Assembly: GCF_004358095.2 (NCBI RefSeq)
Contig: NZ_SMZJ02000007.1
Location: 1-64,000, forward strand
Source of the DNA: Seonamhaeicola sediminis
GTDB taxonomy: Bacteria; Bacteroidota; Bacteroidia; Flavobacteriales; Flavobacteriaceae
DNA: 64,000 bases
Reading direction: 5' to 3'
Of the stretch, positions 15,526 through 26,199 are shown one piece after another. The number at the start of each line of letters is the position of its first letter. Within the stretch, counting starts at the first letter, position 1. The notes beneath the pieces were generated by a model, which saw only the letters and a program-made list of their open reading frames with translations, searched no databases and was not told where the DNA came from. Position numbers and translations under genes: made by a program.

Positions 15526-17214
15526 TTAATTCTTAGTCTTGTGTTTTCTTTTGGTTTTAGAACCTACGCGAGACATAGCACATCTAAACCCAATATAATC
15601 AGTAGCCATATCTTCAGGATAATAGCGTCTTTGTGCTGGGTCTAACCAATATTCTCTGTCTTTCCATGAGCCTCCTTTATAAACTCTTACTTTATCATTG
15701 ATTAAAGAAGTTCTATTGCTGCTTTTGTCGTATTCTCTGATTAGATTGCCTAAGGAGTCTCTTTCAACGGTGTGTCGAGGTGAGTTATACATTTTTCTAG
15801 TATGCGTACCTTGAGCTTCTTCTTCATCATCTCCAAAATTTTCATAATATCTTGATGAACGTCTATCACCATCTCTAAAATTTATATTGTTACTTCTGTC
15901 AAAGTTAGTACGTAAATATGTTTCATCTTCATCAACCTTTACTTGTAATATTTCTCCAGGTAAATTTCTGGCAATCAATTTACCAGTTGATAAAGTATCA
16001 TAAACAATATCTTCAGTAGTTACAATTTTAACAGAACCATCTTCATCAATAGCATTTTTGGTATAAACATTACCTCTATAATAGTTGAAATCGTTAAACT
16101 CATCATCTACTATTGGGCGGTAAACATCAGCAACCCATTCTGCCACATTGCCTGCCATATCATATAAACCATAGTCATTTGGGTCATAAGATTTAACAGC
16201 GTTAGTAATATCAGCGCCATCATCAGACCAACCGGCAATACCTCCATAGTCACCTTTACCTTGTTTAAAGTTAGCTAATTGATCACCACGTATTCTGCGT
16301 TTACCAGCACGGGTATATTGTCCATCCCAAGGATATTTTTTTCTTCCTCTATAAATATTATAGCTTCTTACTTCGCTTAATCCTAAAGCAGCATATTCCC
16401 ACTCTGCTTCAGTAGGTAGTCTGTATTTTAAAGGTAATATTCCAGATTCTCTTTTGGCATAAATGTTAACAGGGTTACCATCAGCATCTAATTGTGCATT
16501 TCTGGTGTTTCTTCCTCCGTCAGGATTGATAACTTCTTCATTGCCACCGTAGGTTAAAGTAGGAGCATTAATATAGGTGTCTATGTCGAATGTAGCATCT
16601 GCAGATACATCTGTTAAATGCGCTCCTCTTTTAGCATACCCCTCTTTTTGTAGAGCCATTTCACCAACACGGTTAGATCTCCAATTAGCAAACTCAACAG
16701 CTTGAATCCAGCTTACACCAACTACAGGATATTCAGCATAACCTGGATGACGTAAATAGTTTTCGGTCATAATTTCATTAAAACCTAAACGATTTCTCCA
16801 AACAAGAGTATCAGGTAAAGCACCATGATAAATAGCTCTGAAGTTTTCATCAGTAGGTGGATACACTCTTTTAATCCAATCTAAGTACTCTAAGTACATA
16901 ACATTGGTTACCTCGGTTTCATCCATGTAAAAAGATTGTACATGCTGTTGATTTGGAGTGTTGTTCCAATCATGCATCACATCATCCTGAACTTTACCCA
17001 TGGTAAAGGTGCCACCTTCAATAAATACTAATCCAGGAGAAGTTTCTTGTTCTTCAAATCTAGTATTGTATTGAAAACCACCCTCTCTATCGTTTATTTG
17101 CCATCCAGTAGCCCTAGATGTATTTTTAGAACTAGAGGACTTTTTACTACAACTTAATGCGGCCAAAGACAAGGCTAAAATAAACAGTGTCTTTAAAGTT
17201 GTTACTTTTCTCAT
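15526..17214 (-). CDS. gldJ: Gliding motility lipoprotein GldJ
   Basis: Outer-membrane lipoprotein needed for gliding and for stability of the type IX secretion apparatus in flavobacteria. From ATG 17214 the protein is 562 aa. It has a lipoprotein signal peptide with lipobox LAALSC at about residue 22, then a formylglycine-generating-enzyme/SUMF1-like fold (FIEGGTFTMG, YMDETEVTNVMYLEYLDW, RLPTEAEWEYAA, VYKGGSWKDREYW, GFRC). An upstream in-frame ATG at 17274 would bury the signal peptide, so I reject it. Divergent neighbours porU and porV belong to the same secretion system. Confidence 0.93.
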   Translation of the reverse strand: MRKVTTLKTLFILALSLAALSCSKKSSSSKNTSRATGWQINDREGGFQYNTRFEEQETSPGLVFIEGGTFTMGKVQDDVMHDWNNTPNQQHVQSFYMDETEVTNVMYLEYLDWIKRVYPPTDENFRAIYHGALPDTLVWRNRLGFNEIMTENYLRHPGYAEYPVVGVSWIQAVEFANWRSNRVGEMALQKEGYAKRGAHLTDVSADATFDIDTYINAPTLTYGGNEEVINPDGGRNTRNAQLDADGNPVNIYAKRESGILPLKYRLPTEAEWEYAALGLSEVRSYNIYRGRKKYPWDGQYTRAGKRRIRGDQLANFKQGKGDYGGIAGWSDDGADITNAVKSYDPNDYGLYDMAGNVAEWVADVYRPIVDDEFNDFNYYRGNVYTKNAIDEDGSVKIVTTEDIVYDTLSTGKLIARNLPGEILQVKVDEDETYLRTNFDRSNNINFRDGDRRSSRYYENFGDDEEEAQGTHTRKMYNSPRHTVERDSLGNLIREYDKSSNRTSLINDKVRVYKGGSWKDREYWLDPAQRRYYPEDMATDYIGFRCAMSRVGSKTKRKHKTKN

Positions 17215-17483
17215 ATCCATATCTTTAAGTAAGCTAATATTATTTTGGTGCTGCAATATAAGAATTAAACCCAATAACGCAAGCTAAATTTTACATTTTA
17301 ACCAAAAAAAAGTGTATTTCATCTTATTTTTAATGTATTTCATCGATGATTTTATTGTTTTTTGGTGCTCCATTGTGATGTATAAACGTACATTTTACTA
17401 AATTATTATTGTATTTTTACTGCGACTTTTAAAATTATTATTTTTTTTAATAATAAGATATTCATAAGGGCGTTATTTTAGCA

Positions 17484-20400
17484 ATGAAAAAGAAATACTT
17501 ATTAGTTTTTTTAATTACTTCAATGTTTGGCTTTTCCCAACAAAAGCAATACAATTTAGATTGGGATGGTGTAAAAACCATTTCAGGAAGCAACTTTAAA
17601 CTTGAAATCCCATCATTTAATACCCATCATTTTAGTTATAGTTTTGATGAAGGTTTACTGTTTACAGATCAATGGGAAGCAAATGGAATGATTAATGAAA
17701 CTTCTGCTTCTGTTAGCAATGTATCCTATGAAACAATTTCAAAGAATGAATTGAAAGATATAGATTTAACTACAATTCCAAATAATCTTGAATATGATTT
17801 AAAAAATTCAATAGGAAGAAATAAGACGTTTGCTTTTTTTCAACTTTCCCCTATAATTAAGGATGCTAGTGGAAATTATAAAAAAGTCACCTCGTTTCAA
17901 TTAAATTATAGCTCTGGTTTTGGTTCAAAAGTTAGGTTAAATAGAAAAGGATTTAATGCTTCAAAAGTTATTACTAACTCGGTTTTGAATTCTGGTGAGT
18001 GGTACCGGTTTTATGTTGATACAACTGGAGTTTTTAAATTGTCAAAGGCTTTTTTACAGCGTTTAGGAGTAAATGTTAATAGCGTAGATCCTAGAAATAT
18101 TAAGGTATATGGTAATGGCGGACGAATGATTCCTTATGCTAATTCAGAGCCCTATCCATTTGACATCATGGAGAATGCCATCAAGTTTGTTGGTGAAGCT
18201 GATGGGGTTTTTGATAACGATGATTATATTTTATTCTATGCTCAAGGGCCAAAGGAGTATAATCAGGAGAGTAATACCCATATTAATTGTTATACCGATA
18301 AAACCTATTATTTTATTAATATAGGCCCTGGACAAGGGAAAAGAATCCAGCCTTTTAGTCAACCTAATGGAGCTATTGATATGCAAATCAATAATTATGA
18401 TGATTATCAATTTTATGAAGTTGACCAGCATAACATTGCTTTTTTAGGCAGACGATGGTTTGGAGACAGGTTTGATATTGATACTCAAAAAACATTTGAA
18501 TTTCAAATGCCAGATTTAGTGACTTCACAACCTATTAGCTTGAGAGTATATGTAGCAGCGGTTTCGTCAACTGCTTCTTCTATGGGAGTTTCTGTGAATG
18601 GAAATAATGTAGCACTACTAAATATGTTTGGAGCTTCAGGTTCAATTTTGGGTAGTGGTAATTCTTACAATGGTGCTGTAAATGTTAGTGCTCCAACTAT
18701 TACTGTTAGTTTGGATTATAACAACCAAGGAAACCCTAGTGCCTTGGCATATTTAGATTATATCTCTGTTGAAGGAAAAAGAGCGTTGAGGTTTGATGGT
18801 AACCAATTTCAATTTAAAAATAATGATGTTCTTACTGCTTCAGGTATTGGGCAATACAATATTACAAATGCTTCAGGAATTTCTGAAATATGGGATGTTA
18901 CAGATATTTATAATGTAACTAATTATTTAAATCAAGATTCAGTTAATAATCTTAGTTTTACTTCTTTATTAGGAAGCTTAAAAAAGTATGTGGTTGTAAC
19001 TCCTCAAGACTACTTTGAGCCTAAATTTGATGCCAAAACTACCATCTCTAATCAAAATATAAAGGGAACTATTTTTCAAGATAGTCAAGGAAATTTTAAA
19101 GACGTTGATTATATCATTGTATCTCCCAATAATATGCTTAGTCAAGCTGAAAGGTTGGCAGAAATAAACAGAGAGCAGTACAATTTGAATGTAAAGGTTT
19201 TAGGGTTAGATGAAATCTATAACGAATTTAGTACAGGTAATCAAGATGTAGGAGCTATTAGAAATATGGTTAAGTATGTGTATGACAATGCCAGTAGTAC
19301 CGAAAATAGGATTAAGTACTTGTGTTTGTTTGGTGATGGTTCTTTTGATTATAAAGATAGAATACAAAATAACACTAATATAGTCCCATCCTGGTACTCT
19401 TACAACAGTTTTAATCTAACAAGTTCGTTTGTTTCAGATGACTTTTATGGTATGATGGATGATAATGAAGGTACTATGTCTACAAACAATAGGTTAGACA
19501 TTGCAGTTGGTAGAATTTTAGCCGATACCCCTCAGCGAGCTAAAGAGATGGTAGATAAAATAGAGTCTTATTATACGAAAGAATCTTTAGGTGGCTGGCG
19601 CAATAATTTTGTTGTGGTGTCAGATGACGTTGATCAAGATTGGGAGGGACTCCTGCAAGAAACCACCGATAATGTAGGCAATTTGGTAACACAAGAGAAG
19701 CCCTTCATTAATGTTGTGAAAATACATAGCGACGCTTTTCAGCAAGAAACTTCGGCTGGAGGTGATAGGTATCCACAGGTTAATAATGAATTTGTAAATG
19801 CAGTTGATAATGGAGCCTTGGTTGTAAATTACTTTGGGCATGGAGGTGAAGATGGACTTGCTCAAGAGCGTATTTTGTCAAAAACTGATGTAAATGGACT
19901 TCGTAATTTCTGTAAGCTTAACTGTTTTGTTACAGTAACCTGTGAATTTACAAAGTTTGATAATCCCTTCAGGGAAACAGCAGGTGAGTTTACTTATTGG
20001 AATAAACAAGCAGGGGCCATTGGACTTATTACAACCACGAGACAAATTTTTGTGAATTTTGCTATTACGTTCAATAATATTCTTGGACAATATCTGTTTT
20101 CATATAGTGATAATGACACCTATAGTGATTACGAATACCCAACCATGGCAGAAGCGTTAAGACTAGTAAAAAATGACCCGTCTATTTCAAATAATAGTCA
20201 AAGACGATTGATTTTCTATATTGGGGATCCGGCCATGAAATTGGCTTTTCCAAAACCCAATATTCGCTTAACAAGAATTAATGATGTTCCTGTTACTCAA
20301 GCAACAGATACTTTAAAGGCGTTAAGTAAAGTTAAACTAGCTGGAGAAGTTCTAGATGCTTCAGGTAATTTATTATCTAATTACAACGGAACGGTTTTAA

Positions 20401-21368
20401 CCACTATTTATGATAAACCCATAAATAGGGAGACTTTAGCCAATGATGGTACTCGTTTAAATGGAGAGCTAGTAAAACTTAATTTTACAACTCTAGGTGA
20501 AATTATTTTTAGAGGACAAGCATCTGTTACAAACGGTAATTTTGAATTTGACTTTGTAGTACCAAAAGATATTGGCATTCCAGTTGATTATGGTAGAGTG
20601 AGTTTTTATTCAAAAAATGAAGCGCTCACCGAAGATCAAGCTGGAGCAACTAATAATACTATAAGAATAGGTGGTGTTAATGAAAACGCAGAGGAGGATA
20701 ATATTGGTCCTGTCATTACTTTATACATGAACGATGAAAATTTTGTGTCTGGAGGAATTACTAATGAATCCCCTACGTTATTAGCTAAATTAGAAGATTC
20801 TAATGGCATAAATACAGCTAGTGGTATTGGGCATGATATTGTAGCTATTATTGACGGCGATGAAACCAATCCAATCATCCTTAATGATTACTATCAAACA
20901 GAAATTGATAATTATCAGAAAGGGGTAGTGAGTTTCCCTTTTAGAGATTTGAAACCAGGACTGCACACCTTAACTTTAAAAGCTTGGGATGTTTATAATA
21001 ATTCGTCTATTGCAGAAATTCAATTCATTGTTCATGATCAAGACCAAGAGTTAGTCATTAATAATGTGCTTAACTACCCAAATCCGTTCGTAAATTATAC
21101 AGAATTTTGGTTTAATCACAATAGTTCGGAGGCTTTGGACGTTTCTATACAGATATTCACCGTATCAGGTAAACTGGTAAGAACCATAAATGGACAAACA
21201 TCCGGAGGTTTTAAATCTACCAGTTCTTTATCTAGAGATTTGGTGTGGGATGGAAGAGATGATTTTGGCGACAAAATAGGAAAAGGTGTTTATATTTATA
21301 AACTCACCGTACGTTCGCCTATGTTAAATAAGAAAGTAGAGAAGATAGAAAAACTTGTAATTCTATAG
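17484..21368 (+). CDS. porU: Type IX secretion sortase PorU
   Basis: 1294-aa gingipain-like (C25) peptidase that removes the C-terminal sorting domain of type IX cargo and links cargo to the surface. The signal peptide is MKKKYLLVFLITSMFGFSQQ. The peptidase core shows the catalytic His in NYFGHGGEDG and Cys in TVTCEFTKFDNP (residues about 780-830). Ig-like strands follow, and the C-terminus (LNYPNPF..., DGRDDFGDKIGKGVYIYKL) is itself a type IX sorting-like domain. It is divergent from gldJ and 103 bp upstream of porV, its known partner. The TATTTTAG at 17474-17481 just before the ATG may be a -7 box. Confidence 0.94.
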   Translation: MKKKYLLVFLITSMFGFSQQKQYNLDWDGVKTISGSNFKLEIPSFNTHHFSYSFDEGLLFTDQWEANGMINETSASVSNVSYETISKNELKDIDLTTIPNNLEYDLKNSIGRNKTFAFFQLSPIIKDASGNYKKVTSFQLNYSSGFGSKVRLNRKGFNASKVITNSVLNSGEWYRFYVDTTGVFKLSKAFLQRLGVNVNSVDPRNIKVYGNGGRMIPYANSEPYPFDIMENAIKFVGEADGVFDNDDYILFYAQGPKEYNQESNTHINCYTDKTYYFINIGPGQGKRIQPFSQPNGAIDMQINNYDDYQFYEVDQHNIAFLGRRWFGDRFDIDTQKTFEFQMPDLVTSQPISLRVYVAAVSSTASSMGVSVNGNNVALLNMFGASGSILGSGNSYNGAVNVSAPTITVSLDYNNQGNPSALAYLDYISVEGKRALRFDGNQFQFKNNDVLTASGIGQYNITNASGISEIWDVTDIYNVTNYLNQDSVNNLSFTSLLGSLKKYVVVTPQDYFEPKFDAKTTISNQNIKGTIFQDSQGNFKDVDYIIVSPNNMLSQAERLAEINREQYNLNVKVLGLDEIYNEFSTGNQDVGAIRNMVKYVYDNASSTENRIKYLCLFGDGSFDYKDRIQNNTNIVPSWYSYNSFNLTSSFVSDDFYGMMDDNEGTMSTNNRLDIAVGRILADTPQRAKEMVDKIESYYTKESLGGWRNNFVVVSDDVDQDWEGLLQETTDNVGNLVTQEKPFINVVKIHSDAFQQETSAGGDRYPQVNNEFVNAVDNGALVVNYFGHGGEDGLAQERILSKTDVNGLRNFCKLNCFVTVTCEFTKFDNPFRETAGEFTYWNKQAGAIGLITTTRQIFVNFAITFNNILGQYLFSYSDNDTYSDYEYPTMAEALRLVKNDPSISNNSQRRLIFYIGDPAMKLAFPKPNIRLTRINDVPVTQATDTLKALSKVKLAGEVLDASGNLLSNYNGTVLTTIYDKPINRETLANDGTRLNGELVKLNFTTLGEIIFRGQASVTNGNFEFDFVVPKDIGIPVDYGRVSFYSKNEALTEDQAGATNNTIRIGGVNENAEEDNIGPVITLYMNDENFVSGGITNESPTLLAKLEDSNGINTASGIGHDIVAIIDGDETNPIILNDYYQTEIDNYQKGVVSFPFRDLKPGLHTLTLKAWDVYNNSSIAEIQFIVHDQDQELVINNVLNYPNPFVNYTEFWFNHNSSEALDVSIQIFTVSGKLVRTINGQTSGGFKSTSSLSRDLVWDGRDDFGDKIGKGVYIYKLTVRSPMLNKKVEKIEKLVIL

Positions 21369-21471
21369 TTTTTTATGTGATTCATGTGTGTAATCGATAA
21401 ATTTGGTAGCTTAAAGAAATAAGCATTTAGTTCTAAAATAAAAATTATATTTGTTAAGATAAATTTGATAT

Positions 21472-22695
21472 ATGAAGAATAAAGTATTGTTATTGTTGAC
21501 TTTTGCGTTTGTGTTAAACATGAGCGCTCAAACAATTATAGAACCTAATTCAAATGACTCTAGAGTTATAACAACGGGAATTCCATTTGTTTTAATTGCT
21601 CCCGATGCCAGAGCGGCTGCCATGGGAGATATGGGCGTGGCGACGTCAGTAGATGCATTTTCACAACAATGGAACTCCTCAAAATATGTGTTTTCTGAGA
21701 CAAAATCTGGAATAGGGGTTAGTTATACACCTTATCTAAGTAAATTAGTTAACGATATATTTCTGGGAAACATTACTTATTTTAACCGTATAGACGAACG
21801 TAGTGCTTTTGCAGCCAGTTTAAAATATTTTTCTTTAGGAGATATTGAGTTTGTACCAGACGAATTTGCGACACCTTTAATTCAAAGACCCAATGAGCTT
21901 ACTATTGATGCATCTTATGCTTTAAGATTGTCAGATCAGTATGCTATGTCTGTAGCTATGCGCTACTTAAGATCTGATTTAAGATTGGATGGTGTAGACG
22001 GCGATGCCACTCCTGCCAGTACTTTTGGAGTAGATATTTCAGGATACTATCAAAGTGAAGAAGAAGCTTATGCTGATTTTAATGGACGTTGGAGAGCAGG
22101 TTTTGCCATACAAAATATTGGTCCAAAATTTAAGTATGATGAAGGTGGGCAAGAAAATTTCCAACCAACCAATTTAAGGTTGGGAGCTGGGTTTGATTTT
22201 ATTTTTGATGATTATAATAAAATAGCGGTAACATTGGAAGTAGCTAAATTGTTAGTGCCAACGCCACCCATATTAGGAACAGAGTTTGAAGATGTAAATG
22301 GAAATGGAACTTATGAGCCTGGAGAAGATAATTTGGTTGCAGAGAATGTTATTTATAAAGGGCAATCCCAAGACGTAAGTTTTTTATCAGGTATTTTCCA
22401 GTCATTCGGTGATGCTCCAGGAGGGTTTAGTGAGGAGTTAAAAGAGTTTACTTGGGCCTTAGGAGCAGAATACTTATATGAAGATTCATTTGCTTTTAGA
22501 GCGGGTTATTTTAATGAAGCAGAAGAAAAAGGCGCTAGAAAGTTCTTAGCCTTAGGAGCTGGTTTTAAAGCTAATGTAGTTAATATAGATTTATCTTATT
22601 TGTTCTCGGCTTCAAAAGTACAAAGTCCTTTAGAAAATACACTGAGATTCTCTTTAACGTTTAACATTGGAGAAGGGGAATATCAGGAATATTAA
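21472..22695 (+). CDS. porV: Type IX secretion outer-membrane protein PorV
   Basis: 407-aa outer-membrane beta-barrel of the PorV/LptO (FadL-like) family, which shuttles cargo from the translocon to PorU. The signal peptide is MKNKVLLLLTFAFVLNMSAQ; the barrel starts with the typical APDARAAAMGDMGVATSVDAFSQQWN segment and ends with amphipathic strands and a terminal aromatic-rich strand. TATATTTG at 21446-21453 is a possible -7 box. A strong terminator follows 27 bp after the stop. Confidence 0.93.
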   Translation: MKNKVLLLLTFAFVLNMSAQTIIEPNSNDSRVITTGIPFVLIAPDARAAAMGDMGVATSVDAFSQQWNSSKYVFSETKSGIGVSYTPYLSKLVNDIFLGNITYFNRIDERSAFAASLKYFSLGDIEFVPDEFATPLIQRPNELTIDASYALRLSDQYAMSVAMRYLRSDLRLDGVDGDATPASTFGVDISGYYQSEEEAYADFNGRWRAGFAIQNIGPKFKYDEGGQENFQPTNLRLGAGFDFIFDDYNKIAVTLEVAKLLVPTPPILGTEFEDVNGNGTYEPGEDNLVAENVIYKGQSQDVSFLSGIFQSFGDAPGGFSEELKEFTWALGAEYLYEDSFAFRAGYFNEAEEKGARKFLALGAGFKANVVNIDLSYLFSASKVQSPLENTLRFSLTFNIGEGEYQEY

Positions 22696-22721
22696 TAATG
22701 TTTTAAAAAACACTGATTTTC

Positions 22722-22752
22722 AAAAAACTATTGCCAAAAGCAATAGTTTTTT
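22722..22752 (+). terminator. porV terminator
   Basis: AAAAAACTATTGC-CAAAA-GCAATAGTTTTTT, a perfect 13-bp stem ending in a T run. Confidence 0.85.
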
Positions 22753-22835
22753 ATTTCAAGATATTTTTGTCTCTTCTGTTAAGGTAGTTTTGTAAATTTA
22801 TAATTGCATTGGCTTATTGTTTAAATTTACATCTA

Positions 22836-23318
22836 ATGAAAAAAGTAATCATAGAATCTACCATATTTGTCTATAAAAATAAGGAGGCACTACCAGAAGA
22901 TGTGTCTTCATTAATGCAAAAGGCCATTGAAGCTCGTACTAAAGCCTATGCGCCTTATTCAAACTTTCAGGTTGGGGCAGCACTTCTTTTGGATAGTGGA
23001 GAAATAATCACAGGAAATAACCAAGAAAATGCTTCTTACCCATCGGGTTTATGTGCAGAAAGAACGGCTATTTATTATGCTGGGTCTCAATTTCCGAAAG
23101 CAAAAATTATGAAAATGGCACTTACAGCAGGTTCTGAAAAAAAGGAATCTAATGAGCCTGTGCCTCCTTGTGGAGCATGCAGACAGGCTATAGCCGAATA
23201 TGAGATAAAACAAAAATCTCCTATTGAAATTTACTTCATGGGAAAAACTGGGAAAGTCGTAAAATCTAATTCATTAGCAAATTTACTTCCGTTAGTTTTT
23301 GAGAAATCCATGCTATAA
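22836..23318 (+). CDS. cdd: Cytidine deaminase
   Basis: 160-aa zinc-dependent deaminase converting (deoxy)cytidine to (deoxy)uridine in pyrimidine salvage. The zinc site is visible as CAERTAIYYA (Cys and catalytic Glu, near residue 73) and PPCGACRQAIAEY (two Cys, near residue 108), the homotetrameric Cdd pattern. I start at ATG 22836; an in-frame TTG at 22809 would add an unlikely nine-residue extension. TAGTTTTG at 22785-22792 could be its -7 box. It is the usual neighbour of porV in this family. Confidence 0.93.
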   Translation: MKKVIIESTIFVYKNKEALPEDVSSLMQKAIEARTKAYAPYSNFQVGAALLLDSGEIITGNNQENASYPSGLCAERTAIYYAGSQFPKAKIMKMALTAGSEKKESNEPVPPCGACRQAIAEYEIKQKSPIEIYFMGKTGKVVKSNSLANLLPLVFEKSML

Positions 23319-23443
23319 CCAACTTAAAATTAAGTTGAATTTTTAATATTATACAATTACATAAAAAAAATTAATAAATCAATAACATTCATGGTTGGCC
23401 GCCTTTTATTTGACATTTTTTGATACTTTAATTAAATTAGGTT

Positions 23444-23473
23444 TTTGCAATAAAACTCAATGTATTACTTTTG
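23444..23473 (+). promoter_or_regulatory. Promoter of pdhA
   Basis: TTTG at 23444-23447, an 18-nt spacer and TACTTTTG at 23466-23473, an exact match to the Bacteroidetes consensus. It lies 33 bp before the pdhA ATG. Confidence 0.75.
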
Positions 23474-23505
23474 TACTCCGCATAATTAAAACCTATTATT
23501 AGTAG

Positions 23506-24504
23506 ATGCAAAAGATCACTAAAGAAACATACCTAAAATGGTATGAGGATATGCTGTTTTGGAGAAAGTTTGAGGACAAACTTGCAGCAGTATACATACA
23601 ACAAAAAGTTAGAGGATTCCTTCATTTATATAATGGTCAAGAAGCTGTATTAGCAGGTGCTTTACACGCTATGGATTTGACCAAAGATAAAATGATAACA
23701 GCCTACCGTAACCACGTACAACCCATTGGTATGGGTGAAGACCCAAGACGCGTTATGGCAGAATTGTACGGAAAAGCTACAGGAACATCGCAAGGGTTAG
23801 GTGGTTCTATGCACATATTTTCTAAAGAACACCGTTTTTATGGTGGTCATGGTATTGTGGGGGGGCAAATTCCTTTAGGTGCTGGTATTGCTTTTGGTGA
23901 TAAATATCATGAAAGGGATGCTGTAACACTGTGTTGTTTTGGTGATGGAGCAGCAAGACAAGGCTCATTACACGAAACGTTTAACCTAGCTATGCTATGG
24001 CAATTACCAGTTGTTTTTGTTTGTGAAAATAACGGTTATGCCATGGGAACCTCCGTAGAACGTACTGCTAATCATGATGAAATTTGGAAATTAGGTTTAG
24101 GTTATGAAATGCCTTCTGCACCAGTAGATGGTATGAATCCTGTAAAAGTAGCAGAAGCTTTTGATGAAGCTATACAACGTGCTAGAAAAGGTGGCGGACC
24201 TTCATTTTTAGAATTAAAAACCTATCGTTATAGAGGGCACTCTATGAGTGATGCGCAGCATTACAGAACAAAGGATGAGGTTGAGGAATACAAGAAAATT
24301 GATCCTATTACTCAGGTAAAAGACGTAATTCTGGATAAGAAATATGCTACTGAGGATCAAATCAAAGAAATAGATAAGAACGTTAAAGCTAGAGTGGCAG
24401 AATGTGAGAAATTTGCAGAAGAATCTCCATTCCCAGAGAAAAATGTTATGTATGACGTTGTTTATGAGCAAGAAGATTATCCATTTATACAACACAAATT
24501 ATAA
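23506..24504 (+). CDS. pdhA: Pyruvate dehydrogenase E1 component, alpha subunit
   Basis: 332-aa thiamine-diphosphate-binding alpha chain of the E1 heterotetramer that decarboxylates pyruvate. The TPP/Mg motif is GDGAARQGSLHETFNLA...CENNGYAMGTS (residues about 146-185), and the phosphorylation-loop region YRYRGHSMSDAQHYR is present. The E2 gene begins 3 nt later; the beta subunit gene is not in this window, an arrangement I recall as common in flavobacteria. Confidence 0.94.
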   Translation: MQKITKETYLKWYEDMLFWRKFEDKLAAVYIQQKVRGFLHLYNGQEAVLAGALHAMDLTKDKMITAYRNHVQPIGMGEDPRRVMAELYGKATGTSQGLGGSMHIFSKEHRFYGGHGIVGGQIPLGAGIAFGDKYHERDAVTLCCFGDGAARQGSLHETFNLAMLWQLPVVFVCENNGYAMGTSVERTANHDEIWKLGLGYEMPSAPVDGMNPVKVAEAFDEAIQRARKGGGPSFLELKTYRYRGHSMSDAQHYRTKDEVEEYKKIDPITQVKDVILDKKYATEDQIKEIDKNVKARVAECEKFAEESPFPEKNVMYDVVYEQEDYPFIQHKL

Positions 24505-24507
24505 ACT

Positions 24508-26130
24508 ATGGCAATAGTAGTAAATATGCCGCGTTTGAGCGATACCATGGAAGAAGGTACCGTTGCAAGCTGGTTAAAGAAAGTTGGAGATAAAGTAGAA
24601 GAAGGTGATATTTTAGCTGAAATTGAAACTGATAAGGCTACCATGGAGTTTGAATCTTTTAACGAAGGGACTTTGCTTCATATTGGAGTTCAAGAAGGTG
24701 AAACTACCAAAGTAGATGAGCTTTTGGCCATTATTGGAGAAGAAGGTGAAGATATATCAGCGCTTTTAAATGGAGGTGCTGCCGAAGCTAAAGAAGAAGT
24801 TGCAGAAACTCCTGTTGCTGAACCGGCTCCGACTGTTGAGGAAAAACAGGATGAAGCTCCTGCACAAGAACTTCCTGAAGGTGTTGTAGTGGTTACTATG
24901 CCACGTTTAAGTGATACCATGGAAGAAGGAACGGTAGCTCTTTGGATTAAGAAAGAGGGAGATACCGTTGAAGAGGGTGATATTTTGGCAGAAATAGAAA
25001 CAGATAAAGCTACTATGGAGTTTGAATCGTTTCAATCAGGAACTTTACTTCATATAGGTTTAGGAGAAGGAGAATCTGCTAAAGTAGATGAACTTTTGGC
25101 TATTATTGGTCCCGCAGGAACTGATGTGTCTGAAGTTGCAAAGAACTTTAAAGTAGTAGCATCAAATGAAGCGCCAAAGACAGAAGCTCCAAAGGTAGAG
25201 ACTCCAAAGACTCAAGCAGAACCAGAACCTAAAGTTGAATCTAAAAAGGAGGCTAAACCCAAGAAACCAGTTAAGGGAGAACGTATTTTTGTATCGCCAT
25301 TAGCTAAAAAAATGGCCGAAGAAAGAGGTATTAATTTATCTCATATTACAGGAACTGGTGAGAACGGACGCATTGTGAAATTTGATATAGAGAATTTTGT
25401 TCCAGGCTCAGGTGCGGGTACTGTTGGTAAGTTTGTACCAGCTGGTCAGGAAGATTATGAAGATGTTCCTAACTCACAAATGCGTAAGGCAATTGCTAAG
25501 TCACTAACAAAATCTAAGTTTTCTGCACCTCACTATTATTTGGCAGTAGAGTTTGATATGGATAATGCCATTACATTTCGCAAACAATTCAATTCTATAC
25601 CAGATACTAAAATTTCGTTCAACGATATCGTAGTTAAGGCTTGTGCATTAGCATTAAAGCAACATCCGCAGGTGAACTCACAGTGGTTTGATGATAAAAT
25701 GCGTTTAAACAATCATGTGCATATTGGTGTAGCCGTTGCTGTACCAGATGGGTTGGTTGTTCCTGTTGTACGCTTTGCTAATGAGCAATCATTACCACAA
25801 ATTGGGGCTGAGGTTAAGGAATTGGCGGGAAAAGCTAGAAATAAAAAATTAACTCCAGATGAAATGTCTGGTAGTACGTTTACAGTTTCTAACTTGGGTA
25901 TGTTTGGTATAGATTACTTCACATCTATCATTAATCAGCCCAATTCTGCAATTTTATCGGTAGGTTCCATTGTTCAAAAACCAGTGGTTAAAGAAGGTCA
26001 GGTTGTAGTTGGAAATACAATGAAGTTAACCTTGGCTTGTGACCACAGAACTGTTGATGGTGCTACTGGAGCTGAGTTTTTGCAAACATTAAGAGGATAT
26101 ATTGAAAATCCTGTTACTATGTTGGTTTAA
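24508..26130 (+). CDS. pdhC: Pyruvate dehydrogenase E2, dihydrolipoamide acetyltransferase
   Basis: 540-aa E2 core that moves acetyl groups to CoA. There are two lipoyl domains, each with the lipoylated Lys in EIETDKATMEFESF (near residues 42 and 171), separated by Ala/Pro/Glu-rich linkers. A peripheral-subunit-binding domain follows (FVSPLAKKMAEERGINLSHI, about residue 263), and the catalytic acyltransferase domain ends in CDHRTVDGATGAEFL (His and Asp of HxxxDG). It follows pdhA by 3 nt and ends at a strong terminator. Confidence 0.94.
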   Translation: MAIVVNMPRLSDTMEEGTVASWLKKVGDKVEEGDILAEIETDKATMEFESFNEGTLLHIGVQEGETTKVDELLAIIGEEGEDISALLNGGAAEAKEEVAETPVAEPAPTVEEKQDEAPAQELPEGVVVVTMPRLSDTMEEGTVALWIKKEGDTVEEGDILAEIETDKATMEFESFQSGTLLHIGLGEGESAKVDELLAIIGPAGTDVSEVAKNFKVVASNEAPKTEAPKVETPKTQAEPEPKVESKKEAKPKKPVKGERIFVSPLAKKMAEERGINLSHITGTGENGRIVKFDIENFVPGSGAGTVGKFVPAGQEDYEDVPNSQMRKAIAKSLTKSKFSAPHYYLAVEFDMDNAITFRKQFNSIPDTKISFNDIVVKACALALKQHPQVNSQWFDDKMRLNNHVHIGVAVAVPDGLVVPVVRFANEQSLPQIGAEVKELAGKARNKKLTPDEMSGSTFTVSNLGMFGIDYFTSIINQPNSAILSVGSIVQKPVVKEGQVVVGNTMKLTLACDHRTVDGATGAEFLQTLRGYIENPVTMLV

Positions 26131-26160
26131 ACAATAAATACAAGGTATTATTATATAAAC

Positions 26161-26199
26161 AGGCCTGATTGATTATGTTAATCAGGCCTCTCTTTTTTT
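26161..26199 (+). terminator. pdhA-pdhC operon terminator
   Basis: AGGCCTGATT / AATCAGGCCT, a 10-bp stem with a 9-nt loop and a run of T. It overlaps the last base pairs of the convergent DUF4242 gene. Confidence 0.85.

Noticed and set aside
17215-17274. Upstream start for gldJ
   Set aside because: It would place 20 residues before a good lipoprotein signal peptide.
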